DNA from: Kibdelosporangium banguiense
GTDB taxonomy: Bacteria; Actinomycetota; Actinomycetes; Mycobacteriales; Pseudonocardiaceae
NCBI RefSeq assembly: GCF_017876405.1
Contig: NZ_JAGINW010000001.1
Location: forward strand, 3,733,203-3,797,202
DNA: 64,000 nt
Reading direction: 5' to 3'
The notes under the pieces were generated by a model. The model made no database searches. It saw nothing but the letters and a program-made list of their open reading frames with translations, and was not told the DNA's origin. Positions 20,529 to 29,340 of the stretch are shown in pieces. Every line of letters starts with the position of its first letter. The first letter of the stretch is position 1. The position numbers and the translations under genes were made by a program.

Positions 20529-23500
20529 ATCTTGCCGGTATCTCCGAAGCGCTCAGGCCGGTCGCCGGGCAGCACCTCGATGTGCTGGTGGTGGTCGACT
20601 CGGGTTCGTCAATGGAGATCTGGCACCCGGTGGTGGCCGAACTCTGCGGCATCCTGGCCCGGCAGGACGGTTTCCGCACTGTCCGAACGCGACGCATCAA
20701 CTGTACGACCGCGACCGTGGAATCCGGCAGCGGACCGGCAGGCAGGCAGGTGGTGCTCGTCGTGACCGACACGATCGCACCCGGCTGGCGTTCCGGAGCG
20801 ATGAGAAGACAACTGGCGAAGTGGGCCGGAGCGATGCCGGTCGCGGTCGTGAACGTTCTCCCACAACGATTGTGGCCTTGGGGAGGCCTGTCACCGCAAC
20901 GCATGCGGCTGACAGCGAAGAATCAACGGGAGGCGGTGCCGGTTCTCGGCCTGGCACCGGCCTGGTGGTCCGGCTGGGCAAACCTGCTCGTCTACGGACG
21001 GCCCTTACTGATGACCGCCGAATCGGTCCGCCCAGACATGGAGATCCTCTCGGAACCGGCCGAGATGCCGGTCGGCCTGTCACCCCGCAAACGTGTGCTG
21101 ACGTTCCGCACTTTCGCATCGGTGGAGGCATTCCAGCTGGCCGGACTCCTGGCCGCGGTGCCGCTGAACATCCCGGTCATGCGCCGCGTCCAACGCGAAA
21201 TGCTCCCCAAGGCGGACGCGTCGATCCTGTCGGAGATCCTGCTCGGCGGAATGCTACGCCGAGTCGCGGCAGGCCAGGTCACGTTCGACTTCGTCGACGG
21301 CGTCCGGCAGGAACTGCTGGCCGGCGAGCGACGCGCGGACACAGTCCGAGTCGTGCGGGTGCTCGGCCACGAACCGTCCTGTCCCGAGGCACGCAACTTC
21401 CGCGACGCCATCGACGATCCCGACACAGTGCCGCTGCTGGAACCAGTCACCGCGAACCTGCCGTACCTCCAGGTCCAGCAGGTCACTTTCCGGGCCTTGA
21501 GCGGGCGGTACGCCCTTCGTGCGGCGCGACTACGTGAAGCCATCCAGATCGCCAGTTCCGGAGGAGAACGCGTGACCGGATCTCCTGCCCCCGCACAATC
21601 CGCCCGTGCCCCCGCCAGCAGACCCCAAATCTGGGGCGCAGTCCCGTTGCGCAACCCGGACTTCGTCGGCCGCGACGGCCTCCTCGAACAACTCCGCAGG
21701 CGCCTCATCGAACCTGGTGCCACAGCGGTGCTCCCCGAAGCCCTCCACGGAATGGGCGGCGTCGGCAAATCCCAGACCGTCGTCGAATACATCTACCGCC
21801 ACGCCGCCGAATACGACGTCGTCTGGTGGGTCCCAGCCGAACACGCGTCCCTGATAACCAGCAGCTTCGTCGAACTGGCCCGCCGCTTCGACCTCCCCTC
21901 AGGCTCAGCCGAAGTGGCGATCCCGGCCGTCCTGGACGCTCTGCGCCGCGGCGAACCCCCCTTCAGCCGCTGGCTCCTGGTCTTCGACAACGCCGACCGT
22001 CCCGACATGGTCAGCCCCTTCTTCCCCGCCTCCGGCCATATCGTCGTCACCTCCCGCAACTCCGAATGGGCAAGCGTCGCACGCACCGTGGAGGTCGACG
22101 TCTTCGCCCGCAACGAAAGCATCCAACTGCTACGCCGCCGTGGCGGCGACATCACGGAGACCGACGCCGACCGCCTCGCCGAAGCCCTGGGCGACCTCCC
22201 CCTGGCAATCGAACAAGCCGCCGCCTGGCGTGCCCTCACCGGAATGCCGGTCGACGAGATCCTCCAACTACTCGAAGAACACCTCCCAGAACTGCTCGGC
22301 GCCGACCCAGCCGACGAATTCGGCCCAGCCGGCTACCGCCCCTCAGTAGTCGCCCTCTGGAACGTATCGCTCAACCGCCTACGCAACGAACACCCGGCCG
22401 CCCTGCAACTGCTGCAGGTATGCGCCTTCTTCGGCCCAGAACCGATCTCCCGCAACCTCTTCACAGGCATCCGCGACGCCCCCATGCCCGAAGCCCTGGC
22501 CGAAGCCTTCAACGACCCCATCAAACTCAACCGCGCGATCCGCGAACTAAGCCAATACAGCCTCGCCAAAATCGACCACCGCAACAAAACCATCCAAATC
22601 CACCGCCTAGTCCAAACCGTCGTCAAAAGCAAACTCACCACATCCGAACAAGCCGACATGTCCCACGCCGTCCACGTCCTGCTAGCCAACGGCGACCCCC
22701 AGGACCCAGCGCCGCCCTCGTCGTGGCCGCGCTACGCCGAGCTCTTGTCGCACGCCACCAACTCTGGCGCCGCCACCTGCAGCCGTCCTGACAACTGGAT
22801 CCGCCGCCTGCTGCTCAACCTGGTCCTCTATCTGATGAACCGTGGTGATTTCGGCAGCGCTGAGGAACTCGCACGCACCACCTGGTCGCTGTGGCGGGAG
22901 ACTCTCGGTGAGACACACGCGGACACACTGAGGATGGCAAACCGTCGCGGCCAGTCGCTGCGCCGCCTCAGCCGTCTGGTCGAGGCGCAGACACTGAACC
23001 AACGGATCTACGATCTTGCCAAGCAAGCGTTCGGTGAGGATGACGAGCTGACACTGACTGTGGCGAACACAGTCCGGGCTGACATGCGGTCGCAAGGCCT
23101 GTTCGGCAAAGAGCTTGGGATGCAGCAGGACATCTTCGAGCGCTCGCGGCGCGTGCTGGGCGAGGACGATCCGGACACATTGAGGTATGCCAACAATCTT
23201 GCGGCCTGCCTACGACTGAACGGCAAATTCGCCGAGGCACGACGTGTTGACGAGGAAACTCTGCTCCGCAAGCAAACCGTGCTGGGGGATGACCATCCGG
23301 ACACGTTCCTCTCGCTCAACGCGCTTGCGATGGACCAGAGAGAATGCGGCGAGTGGTCCGCCGCCTGCACGCTGCAGGAGGAGACGCTCATCCGGCAGCG
23401 TGCCGCGATCGGCGAGGATCACCCGAGAACCATCGGCGCCATGCGAAATCTGGCGGTCGCCCGTCGAATGGCCGGATTCCACGAGGAAGCCCGAGACCTC

Positions 23501-24118
23501 TCCGAACAATGCGTGCAGCGTTATCGGCGCAGGCATGGCGACCGTCACCTCGACACGATCACCGCCGAGATGAGTCTGTCCGCAGATCTACGCAGGCTCG
23601 ACGAGCTGGCTGAGTCTGAGAAGATCGCCCGGCACAGCCATGAATTGTTCGTGCAGACCCATGGCTCGACTCATCCCTATACGCTGATCTCCGCGATCAA
23701 CCTGGCGACAACACTCCGCTTGATGGGAGAGGTGCACGACGCCTACGAGCTGGACCAGGCAACCCTGACCCAGCTCCGGCAGAGTTTCGGCGACGACCAT
23801 CCGTTCACCCTGGTCAGTGCCACCAACACAGCCAGCGACCTGGCCGCCCTCGGTGAGGTCTCGGCAGCCCGTGACATGGACGCCGACACACTCGAAAGAT
23901 CCAGCCGGATGCTGGGAGCCGAGCATCCGTCCACTTTGGCCATCCAGCTGAACCTCTCATTCGACCTGGCCAGTCTCGGATACGAGGACCAGGCCGCGAT
24001 CATGCGAACGAAAACACTGGCCGGATTCCGCCGGGTACTCGGCGACGGTCATCCAGCCATTTCACTGGCCGTCCAATCAATCCGCGCCAACTGCGACACC
24101 GACACGATGCAGCTCTGA
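20525..24118 (+). CDS. vWA (SAV_2336-like) / NB-ARC / TPR STAND protein, FxSxx-COOH-system type
   Basis: 1197 aa, ATG overlapping the MoxR stop. Residues about 15-300 are the vWA-like SAV_2336 domain, with metal-site motif DSGSS (25-29) where DxSxS is usual. NB-ARC follows: P-loop GMGGVGKS (409-416), Walker B WLLVFDNAD (about 483), IVVTSRN, GDLPLAIEQ; these look intact. From about 770 to the end there are roughly nine kinesin-light-chain-like TPR units with GEDHPDT-type turns. NCBI calls such proteins FxSxx-COOH system TPR proteins. STAND ATPases of this kind act as oligomerising sensors. No radical SAM FxsB or FxsA peptide with an FxSxx end was found here. Its last 42 nt overlap the convergent HExxH gene. 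Confidence 0.85.
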   Translation: MNLAGISEALRPVAGQHLDVLVVVDSGSSMEIWHPVVAELCGILARQDGFRTVRTRRINCTTATVESGSGPAGRQVVLVVTDTIAPGWRSGAMRRQLAKWAGAMPVAVVNVLPQRLWPWGGLSPQRMRLTAKNQREAVPVLGLAPAWWSGWANLLVYGRPLLMTAESVRPDMEILSEPAEMPVGLSPRKRVLTFRTFASVEAFQLAGLLAAVPLNIPVMRRVQREMLPKADASILSEILLGGMLRRVAAGQVTFDFVDGVRQELLAGERRADTVRVVRVLGHEPSCPEARNFRDAIDDPDTVPLLEPVTANLPYLQVQQVTFRALSGRYALRAARLREAIQIASSGGERVTGSPAPAQSARAPASRPQIWGAVPLRNPDFVGRDGLLEQLRRRLIEPGATAVLPEALHGMGGVGKSQTVVEYIYRHAAEYDVVWWVPAEHASLITSSFVELARRFDLPSGSAEVAIPAVLDALRRGEPPFSRWLLVFDNADRPDMVSPFFPASGHIVVTSRNSEWASVARTVEVDVFARNESIQLLRRRGGDITETDADRLAEALGDLPLAIEQAAAWRALTGMPVDEILQLLEEHLPELLGADPADEFGPAGYRPSVVALWNVSLNRLRNEHPAALQLLQVCAFFGPEPISRNLFTGIRDAPMPEALAEAFNDPIKLNRAIRELSQYSLAKIDHRNKTIQIHRLVQTVVKSKLTTSEQADMSHAVHVLLANGDPQDPAPPSSWPRYAELLSHATNSGAATCSRPDNWIRRLLLNLVLYLMNRGDFGSAEELARTTWSLWRETLGETHADTLRMANRRGQSLRRLSRLVEAQTLNQRIYDLAKQAFGEDDELTLTVANTVRADMRSQGLFGKELGMQQDIFERSRRVLGEDDPDTLRYANNLAACLRLNGKFAEARRVDEETLLRKQTVLGDDHPDTFLSLNALAMDQRECGEWSAACTLQEETLIRQRAAIGEDHPRTIGAMRNLAVARRMAGFHEEARDLSEQCVQRYRRRHGDRHLDTITAEMSLSADLRRLDELAESEKIARHSHELFVQTHGSTHPYTLISAINLATTLRLMGEVHDAYELDQATLTQLRQSFGDDHPFTLVSATNTASDLAALGEVSAARDMDADTLERSSRMLGAEHPSTLAIQLNLSFDLASLGYEDQAAIMRTKTLAGFRRVLGDGHPAISLAVQSIRANCDTDTMQL

Positions 24119-25564
24119 GTTCATCCAGGCCGCGAGTTCCACCGGGTCCGGCGCCTGCCACCCCCGCGCCCTGATCTGCTGGTACACAGCGAAAGTGGCG
24201 TCAGGCACGAACGACTTCGTCGTCAACGCGAGACCGGCCCACGCATGGATGTCCCCGGGCTCCTGACGGATCCTGGCCACATAGCCGGCCCTGGCACCAT
24301 CATGGTCACCACGCACGTAAGCAGCATCGGGGCCGTCGGTGTCTGCATGATCCTGTTCGAGCGCCTTGGCCTTCAACATCTCCAGCCGGACCGACGTCGA
24401 CATGGTCTGCTCGCCCGGCCGGACCCGGACGACCTTGGGAAGTTCTGGAGCGGTCGAATGACTGAGCCACGCACTCGCCATGTGCTCGACCGCGGCCTGG
24501 TCCCGCTCGTTGTGCCGCAGCTCCCAGATCGCGCGATGGTCGTCAGTGATCTGCGTGACGATCTCCATCAGCTCAGGGTCCACAGTGGATTCATGACACC
24601 TGGCCATCCGCGCCGAGACCGCGTCGGCCAAGCGCCGGCCGTGCTCAGTCAGATCCGGTGCCCCAGCGATGTTCGCCGTCGCTTCACTCACCTGATGCCT
24701 GCGATAGGCGAACGTGAACTCGGCGGTACGGTCGGCGAACCGCTCGACCTCCCAGAACTCCACCACACTGGCGAACGCGTAGATGCCATGCAGAGTACCG
24801 ATCAGCGGCCTGGAGTCCGACCGCCAAGGTGCGTAGTACATCCGGCCGGAATCGCCGTCCTGCAGGGGAAGCAGATCGAGCACGGCGTTGATCTTCGAGT
24901 GCTGCATCTCGTGGATGAGCACCTCGGCGAGCGCGGTCGCATTGTCCTTTGGAGACAGGGCAACTCCGCCGAAGGCTGCTCGCGATGACGCACCCGCGAT
25001 CCTCCGGCCAGAGGAAATGGGGACTATGGCACTCAGGCCCGCGGACAGTTCCCTGGCGTAGGGCTTGTGTCGTTCGGTGAGCAGATCCCAGGCCTCGTCG
25101 AGCAGGCGTCTCCATCCAGCCAGCTCGGCAGGGCCGAGAGGCTGCGGCTGCAGCGGTTCACCGAACTCCCGATAAGGATCCGAGTCGTCGATCACGACAT
25201 CGAGCTCGATGCCTTGGGACTGTGTACGATGTAGTGTCCCGGGAATTCCGGTCCGGACCGCCTCGGTCAAGCGATCGAAGTACTCCAGCCCTTTGCCCGA
25301 GCGCAGAGCACTGACCAGCCACACGCCAACTGGTGGGTGCATCAGGACGTCACGAACTACGTCGGGCCGGTCTTCGTCCGCGTCGGCAAGGATCTGCCAG
25401 GCGTGTTCCCAGTCGGTCTCAGACGCAATGACCTGAACGAGTGCGGCCAAGCGCAGTTTGCGCAGGCTGTACTGAGTCGACTTGAGCTTGGCCATGGTCG
25501 CTTCGGGGACCGGTCCGGCGAAGATCTCGTCCAGGATGGCGGTAGACAGCGAATGTATGCGCAT
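24077..25564 (-). CDS. HExxH-motif protein, putative aKG-dependent peptide hydroxylase
   Basis: 495 aa. The zinc/iron-binding motif HEMQH is at 218-222 in AEVLIHEMQHSKINAVLDL, which matches the HExxH domain family (TIGR04267) linked to modified peptides and FxSxx-COOH systems; some members are now called alpha-ketoglutarate-dependent peptide beta-hydroxylases. Downstream signature: WEVERFADRTAEF. The last 60 residues look like a TPR-type helical tail (GDIHAWAGLALT). It starts 6 nt after the stop of a 49-aa gene, so the two are probably translated together. It converges on the STAND gene and overlaps it by 42 nt. The family call is firm; substrate and reaction are inference. Confidence 0.8.
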   Translation of the reverse strand: MRIHSLSTAILDEIFAGPVPEATMAKLKSTQYSLRKLRLAALVQVIASETDWEHAWQILADADEDRPDVVRDVLMHPPVGVWLVSALRSGKGLEYFDRLTEAVRTGIPGTLHRTQSQGIELDVVIDDSDPYREFGEPLQPQPLGPAELAGWRRLLDEAWDLLTERHKPYARELSAGLSAIVPISSGRRIAGASSRAAFGGVALSPKDNATALAEVLIHEMQHSKINAVLDLLPLQDGDSGRMYYAPWRSDSRPLIGTLHGIYAFASVVEFWEVERFADRTAEFTFAYRRHQVSEATANIAGAPDLTEHGRRLADAVSARMARCHESTVDPELMEIVTQITDDHRAIWELRHNERDQAAVEHMASAWLSHSTAPELPKVVRVRPGEQTMSTSVRLEMLKAKALEQDHADTDGPDAAYVRGDHDGARAGYVARIRQEPGDIHAWAGLALTTKSFVPDATFAVYQQIRARGWQAPDPVELAAWMNSELHRVGVAVGAD

Positions 25565-25570
25565 CCGAGG

Positions 25571-25720
25571 CTATTGATCCTGCATCTGGATAGCGGTGGC
25601 GTAATCCCTGGCCGCGGCGTCGATGGTCTGCCGGACAGCTGCTATGAACTCCGGATTCCGGAGGTTGCGAAGGTCACGCAGAGTCACCGACTCTAGGTCG
25701 ATCAGGGCTGAGCTGGTCAT
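25571..25720 (-). CDS. 49-aa small protein, candidate precursor peptide of the HExxH enzyme
   Basis: Begins MTSSALIDLESVTLRDLRN, continues NPEFIAAVRQTIDAAARDY and ends ATAIQMQDQ. ATG at 25720 (minus strand) with AAGGTG about 7 nt upstream; the stop is 6 nt from the HExxH start, a coupling distance. The sequence is amphipathic and helical, with no signal peptide or Cys, and it ends in a short polar tail with Tyr40, Gln and Asp residues that could be modified. The C-terminus is QMQDQ, so it is not a standard FxSxx-COOH peptide. Leader-plus-core is my inference; it could instead be a small partner subunit. Confidence 0.6.
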   Translation of the reverse strand: MTSSALIDLESVTLRDLRNLRNPEFIAAVRQTIDAAARDYATAIQMQDQ

Positions 25721-25944
25721 GCGAGCACACCTTAATGGCCGAATGTTCAACTAGTGGCATAACACGCGGGGGCCTATAGCATGGACTGCTACAGCTGGAG
25801 GGCCTGGCAGATGTCACAGGGGTCGAACAGGCCAGGACTTCGGCGAGTAATCGCAGGTGCTGGGCGGTCCAACCGAGGTGTCAGGTGGACGTCAGCGCTA
25901 GTTGGATTGCCTACTTGTAGCTTTCGTGTCGTCGACGCGATGTA

Positions 25945-26820
25945 CTAGATGGACAGTTCGATGCCGTCTGGGGGAGCCTCGGCACCGCCGGTCAGGACTG
26001 CCTGGTGTTCGGGGGAGTCCGGGTCGAGAACCGGGTTGGTGTTGTTCAAGTGGGTAAAAAGGAAGCGCTTGCCGGGGTGGCGGGCGATGTGGGTGAGGCT
26101 GCCATCCGGGCCTGCGATGGGGATGTGGCCCATGGCGTGTTGGGCTTTGGTGTCGATGCCCTTGGCTGTGGTGCTGGACATTTCGTCAGGGGAATAGAAG
26201 GTGCCGTCGAGGATTACGCAGGATGCGTCCGCGATGAAGGAGTCGAACTCTGGGGGCCAGGTTTTCAAACAGGGGGCGTAGACCAGGATACCGCCGGCCG
26301 GGTCGGTGATCTTATAGGCGACCACCCATGGTCCATTCACTGTGTACCGGACGTACTTGGGCTGCTTGTCACTGATCGGGAGGATGCTCACCTGGAGGCC
26401 GTCCACCTCGAAGGCGGAGGTCACTGGCTGCCAGTTCCACGCGCCGTAACGGGAAACGATCTCCTGCAAGGGGAAATCGTGCTGCAGGGCGTGCAACACC
26501 GCGGCCGGGGCCCAGACGCGGAGGCCCGCGCCTTCGCGGAGCATGGTCAGGCCTAGGGTGTGGTCGAGTTCGGCGTCGGTGAGCAGGGCTCCTCGGATGG
26601 GGGTGTCGCGGGGGCCTGGGCCGGGGGCCAGTTGCTTCGCGGCAAGGATCTGGGCGCGGATGTCGGGGGAGGCGTTGATCAGGTACCAGCCCTCACCGTC
26701 CGCGCTTATCGCTATGCAGTCCTGGGTTCGGGGTGGCAGGCCTGCTTTGCACATTCGGCAGGCGCAGTTCCACTGGGGGAATCCGCCGCCGGCCGCCGTT
26801 CCGAGCAGCAGGGCTTTCAC
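25945..26820 (-). CDS. pqqB: PQQ biosynthesis protein PqqB
   Basis: Metallo-beta-lactamase-fold protein of pyrroloquinoline quinone synthesis, implicated in hydroxylating the tyrosine-derived ring. 291 aa from GTG 26820, which overlaps the pqqE stop (GTGA). Seen: GTAAGGGFPQWNCAC with CRMC (PqqB Cys cluster), LTDAELDHTLGL (metal ligands), GHIPIAGPDGSL and FTHLNNTNP near the end. A full-length, undamaged copy and last gene of the operon. Confidence 0.95.
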   Translation of the reverse strand: MKALLLGTAAGGGFPQWNCACRMCKAGLPPRTQDCIAISADGEGWYLINASPDIRAQILAAKQLAPGPGPRDTPIRGALLTDAELDHTLGLTMLREGAGLRVWAPAAVLHALQHDFPLQEIVSRYGAWNWQPVTSAFEVDGLQVSILPISDKQPKYVRYTVNGPWVVAYKITDPAGGILVYAPCLKTWPPEFDSFIADASCVILDGTFYSPDEMSSTTAKGIDTKAQHAMGHIPIAGPDGSLTHIARHPGKRFLFTHLNNTNPVLDPDSPEHQAVLTGGAEAPPDGIELSI

Positions 26821-27896
26821 CGCACCACCTTGCGCATCACGAAGTCCGGTGCTGTGTCCGGGCTTCCGGCCAGGATTGTATCGATCGTCGCTCGGTTGGG
26901 TGACTTCGAGCAGACTGGGTCTGTGGCCGCCGCGTCGCCGGTCAGCAGGAATGCCTGGCAGCGGCAGCCGCCGAAGTCGATGCCGCGGCGTGAGCAGCTG
27001 CGGCATGGGTCTGGCATCCAGTCTTCGCCACGATATACGTTGAAGGATGATGACTTGTACCAGATGTCCGAAAGGGACGTGGAGAGTACGTTGTCCAGCT
27101 TCAAAGTTGTGATCGCGGATGCGGCTGGGCACGGGAGGACGTCGCCGTTCGGTGCCACGGTCAACTGACGTGAACCCCAGCCGTACATGCAAGGTTTGGG
27201 ATAAGGCGAGTAGTAATCCGCAACCACGTAGACGATCTGCATTGTGTCGCGCAGTCTTTCTGTTGCGGCGCGCACGATTGGTTCGGCTGAGGCGAGCTGG
27301 GCGGCTGTGGGCATGAGGGCGTCGCGGTTGCGCAGGCCCCAGCCGTAGTACTGGGTGTTGGCCAGTTCCAGACGATCGGCGCCCATCTGTTCGGCCAGGG
27401 CGATCAGGTCGGCCACCTGGTGGTGGTTCGCGCGGTGGAGCACTACGTTCACCGTCAGCGGCATGTCCAGCTTCTTGACCGCTCGCGCCGCCGCGAGTTT
27501 GTGCGTGTGTGCCTTGACGCCGGCGATCTTGTTGGCCATCTCGGCGTCGGCGCCCTGTACCGAGAGTTGTACGTGGGCGAGACCGCGGTCGGCCAGGTCT
27601 GCCAGGCGTTTCTCGGTCAGACCGAGGCCGCTGGTCACCAGATTGACATAACAGCCCAGGTCTGACGCGCGTTCGACCAGTTCTGGCAGGTCTGGGCGGG
27701 CCAGCGGTTCTCCGCCGGACATGTGCACCTGCAGGACACCGAGTTCACGGGCCTGCTCGATGATCGACAGCCATTGCGCGGTGGACAGCTCGTTGTCGCG
27801 GGTCACCAGCTCGATCGGGTTCGAGCAGTACGGGCAGTGCAACGGGCACCGGTGGGTCAGCTCGGCGAGCATGCCCAGCGGCGGCTGCGCGGTCAC
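26817..27896 (-). CDS. pqqE: PqqE radical SAM/SPASM peptide cyclase
   Basis: Joins the Glu and Tyr side chains of PqqA, with PqqD as peptide chaperone. 359 aa from GTG 27896 (GTGA overlap with pqqD; a GTG two codons earlier is also possible). Radical SAM motif CPLHCPYC gives Cys17, Cys21, Cys24. The SPASM region holds CPAA, then DPCRSCSRRGIDFGGCRCQ and DPVCSKS for auxiliary clusters. Intact and of normal length. Confidence 0.97.
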   Translation of the reverse strand: MTAQPPLGMLAELTHRCPLHCPYCSNPIELVTRDNELSTAQWLSIIEQARELGVLQVHMSGGEPLARPDLPELVERASDLGCYVNLVTSGLGLTEKRLADLADRGLAHVQLSVQGADAEMANKIAGVKAHTHKLAAARAVKKLDMPLTVNVVLHRANHHQVADLIALAEQMGADRLELANTQYYGWGLRNRDALMPTAAQLASAEPIVRAATERLRDTMQIVYVVADYYSPYPKPCMYGWGSRQLTVAPNGDVLPCPAASAITTLKLDNVLSTSLSDIWYKSSSFNVYRGEDWMPDPCRSCSRRGIDFGGCRCQAFLLTGDAAATDPVCSKSPNRATIDTILAGSPDTAPDFVMRKVVR

Positions 27897-28165
27897 GTCC
27901 ACGACACGACCCGCCGATCTTCCAGCCTGGTCAGGACGTCCTGCACGTCCTGCGCCCGGACGCCCTCGTACTTCTTGCCCAGCAAAGTAGTGATCTCGGC
28001 GACCGTGGTGACTCCATCGCACAGCTCGAGCACGGCTGCCGCGGTCTTGTTCGGTACGAGAACACCTTCTGGGAACAACAGAACGTGCGTCTCACGGGTC
28101 TTGTCGTACGTCAGCCTGACGCCTCGGCGCAATCTTGGCGTGGAGTCGAGCCCGATCGTGGTCAC
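27893..28165 (-). CDS. pqqD: PqqD peptide chaperone
   Basis: Small winged-helix RiPP recognition element that binds PqqA and presents it to PqqE. 90 aa from GTG 28165, 8 nt after AAGGAG; GTG 28174, overlapping the pqqC stop, is an alternative giving three more residues. Seen: PRLRRGVRLTYDKTRETHVL, then LFPEGVLVPNKTAAAVLELC and VTTVAEITTLLGKKY. Confidence 0.93.
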   Translation of the reverse strand: MTTIGLDSTPRLRRGVRLTYDKTRETHVLLFPEGVLVPNKTAAAVLELCDGVTTVAEITTLLGKKYEGVRAQDVQDVLTRLEDRRVVSWT

Positions 28166-28170
28166 CGGCG

Positions 28171-28872
28171 TCACTCCTTCCTGGCTGCTCGCTCGATCGC
28201 GTCCAACATGGACCACAGCACGTCGCACTTGAACGACAGTGCGGCGATCGCCTTCTCCTGCTCAACAAGGGTTCTGCTGTACTCGACCACAATGTCTACT
28301 GTGGCCTGTCCTTCACCGGACACCGCGTCGATCCGGTTGGTGAAGTACGCCAGGTCCTCACGCCGGATCCAGGAGTAGCTCGCCAGCATGTCGGTGACCC
28401 GCTGACGCATCAGGTGCCCGGAGAACATCTCGGTCAGGCCGGACGCGATCGCCTCGACCCACGGCTTGGTGCGGGCGAAGGTGACGTAGGCGTCGACGGC
28501 GAACCGGACGCCGGGAGCGACGTGCCGCTCATCGAGAACTTCCTCACGCGTCAGGCCGACGGCCTCGCAGAGCCGCAGCCAGCGCTCACGGCCGCCTTCG
28601 CCCTCGGCGCCGCCGTCGTGGTAGACGATCCTGGCCAGCCAGTCCCGGCGGATCTGCGGCACGGGACAGTTGCTGATGATCGCGGCGTCCTTCTGCGGCA
28701 GCATGCTCTGGTAGTACCAGCGGTTGGCCGCCCAGGTGCGCAGCTCGAACTCCGAGAGGCTGCCGTCGTGCAGTCTGCGGTGAAACGGATGGCTTCCCCA
28801 GTAGCGGTGCGACAGGCCCCGCAGCGCGCCGACGAACTCGTCGGCCGGCATCGGAGAGTTCGAAGTGGACAC
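28171..28872 (-). CDS. pqqC: PqqC pyrroloquinoline-quinone synthase
   Basis: Cofactor-free oxidase that performs the last ring closure and eight-electron oxidation to PQQ. 233 aa from GTG 28872 with GGAGGA 4 nt upstream. Seen: HPFHRRLHDGSLS, NRWYYQSMLPQKDAAI, HDGGAEGEGGRERWLRLCEA and YSWIRREDLAYFTNRI, all strong PqqC signatures including active-site His/Tyr/Arg residues. Confidence 0.96.
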   Translation of the reverse strand: MSTSNSPMPADEFVGALRGLSHRYWGSHPFHRRLHDGSLSEFELRTWAANRWYYQSMLPQKDAAIISNCPVPQIRRDWLARIVYHDGGAEGEGGRERWLRLCEAVGLTREEVLDERHVAPGVRFAVDAYVTFARTKPWVEAIASGLTEMFSGHLMRQRVTDMLASYSWIRREDLAYFTNRIDAVSGEGQATVDIVVEYSRTLVEQEKAIAALSFKCDVLWSMLDAIERAARKE

Positions 28873-28938
28873 ACGTTCCTCCAGGACGGGAAGGGCGGGG
28901 ACCGGGGCGCGACCGGTCCCCGCCACCAGGACGTTTTC

Positions 28939-29037
28939 TCAGTCCATCCGAGCCGCGTAGGCCGTGACCTCCATCGGCGTCTCATACTCGACGAAGTCCG
29001 GAGTGGTCCAGACCTCGCGCTCCGTGCTTTCGATCAT
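28939..29037 (-). CDS. pqqA: PqqA precursor peptide
   Basis: 32-aa substrate peptide of PQQ synthesis, too short for routine gene calls. Begins MIESTEREVWTTPDFVEY and contains the required Glu-x-x-x-Tyr as EVTAY near the C-terminus, ending AARMD. GAGGAG lies about 5-6 nt before the ATG. First gene of the order pqqA-C-D-E-B. Confidence 0.95.
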   Translation of the reverse strand: MIESTEREVWTTPDFVEYETPMEVTAYAARMD

Positions 29038-29340
29038 TGTGCACTCCTCGGATCGGTGACGGTCTTTGGTGGACCGTCGTCCAAAGGGCTTGTGTCAAGC
29101 ATCCTGAGCGTAGGAGCTGATCGGGCCGCAAAGCTAGTCTTCTAGGGCTTTCTGTGTTCCGGTGACGCGTTGATCCCTGTGAACGGGACATCCATTGTCC
29201 TGCTTGTCACCGATTGTAACGGCAGTGATCGGATGTTTCCGGCATCCTTAACTCGGTCGGAGGTAGGTCGGTCACCACTCTGTGTGCTTGTATGCAGTTG
29301 CCGCCCGTGAAGCCCAAGGGATGCTCCAGGAGGCAAACTC
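29038..29340. promoter_or_regulatory. Divergent control region between pqqA and the sugar dehydrogenase
   Basis: 303 nt. Reading towards pqqA there is a perfect TTGACA at 29098-29093; no clear TANNNT follows at 16-18 nt. A 23-nt imperfect palindrome, CTTTGG (29064-29069) ... CCAAAG (29081-29086) with inner GGAC/GTCC, lies between that box and the pqqA ribosome site and could be an operator. On the plus strand AGGAGG (29328-29333) serves the dehydrogenase. Nothing else seen. Confidence 0.45.

Noticed and set aside
21826..22791. 321-codon plus-strand frame inside the STAND gene
   Set aside because: Pro/Arg-rich shadow caused by C-rich third codon positions; the overlapping frame has NB-ARC motifs.
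24077..25720. Complete FxSxx-COOH (FxsA/FxsB/FxsC) system
   Set aside because: The TPR protein and HExxH enzyme fit, but the short peptide ends QMQDQ and the only radical SAM gene nearby is PqqE, which belongs to the PQQ operon.
25721..25944. Intergenic stretch upstream of the 49-aa gene as a riboswitch or second peptide
   Set aside because: No stable paired structure, no ribosome site with an open frame, and no recognisable riboswitch core could be found by eye.
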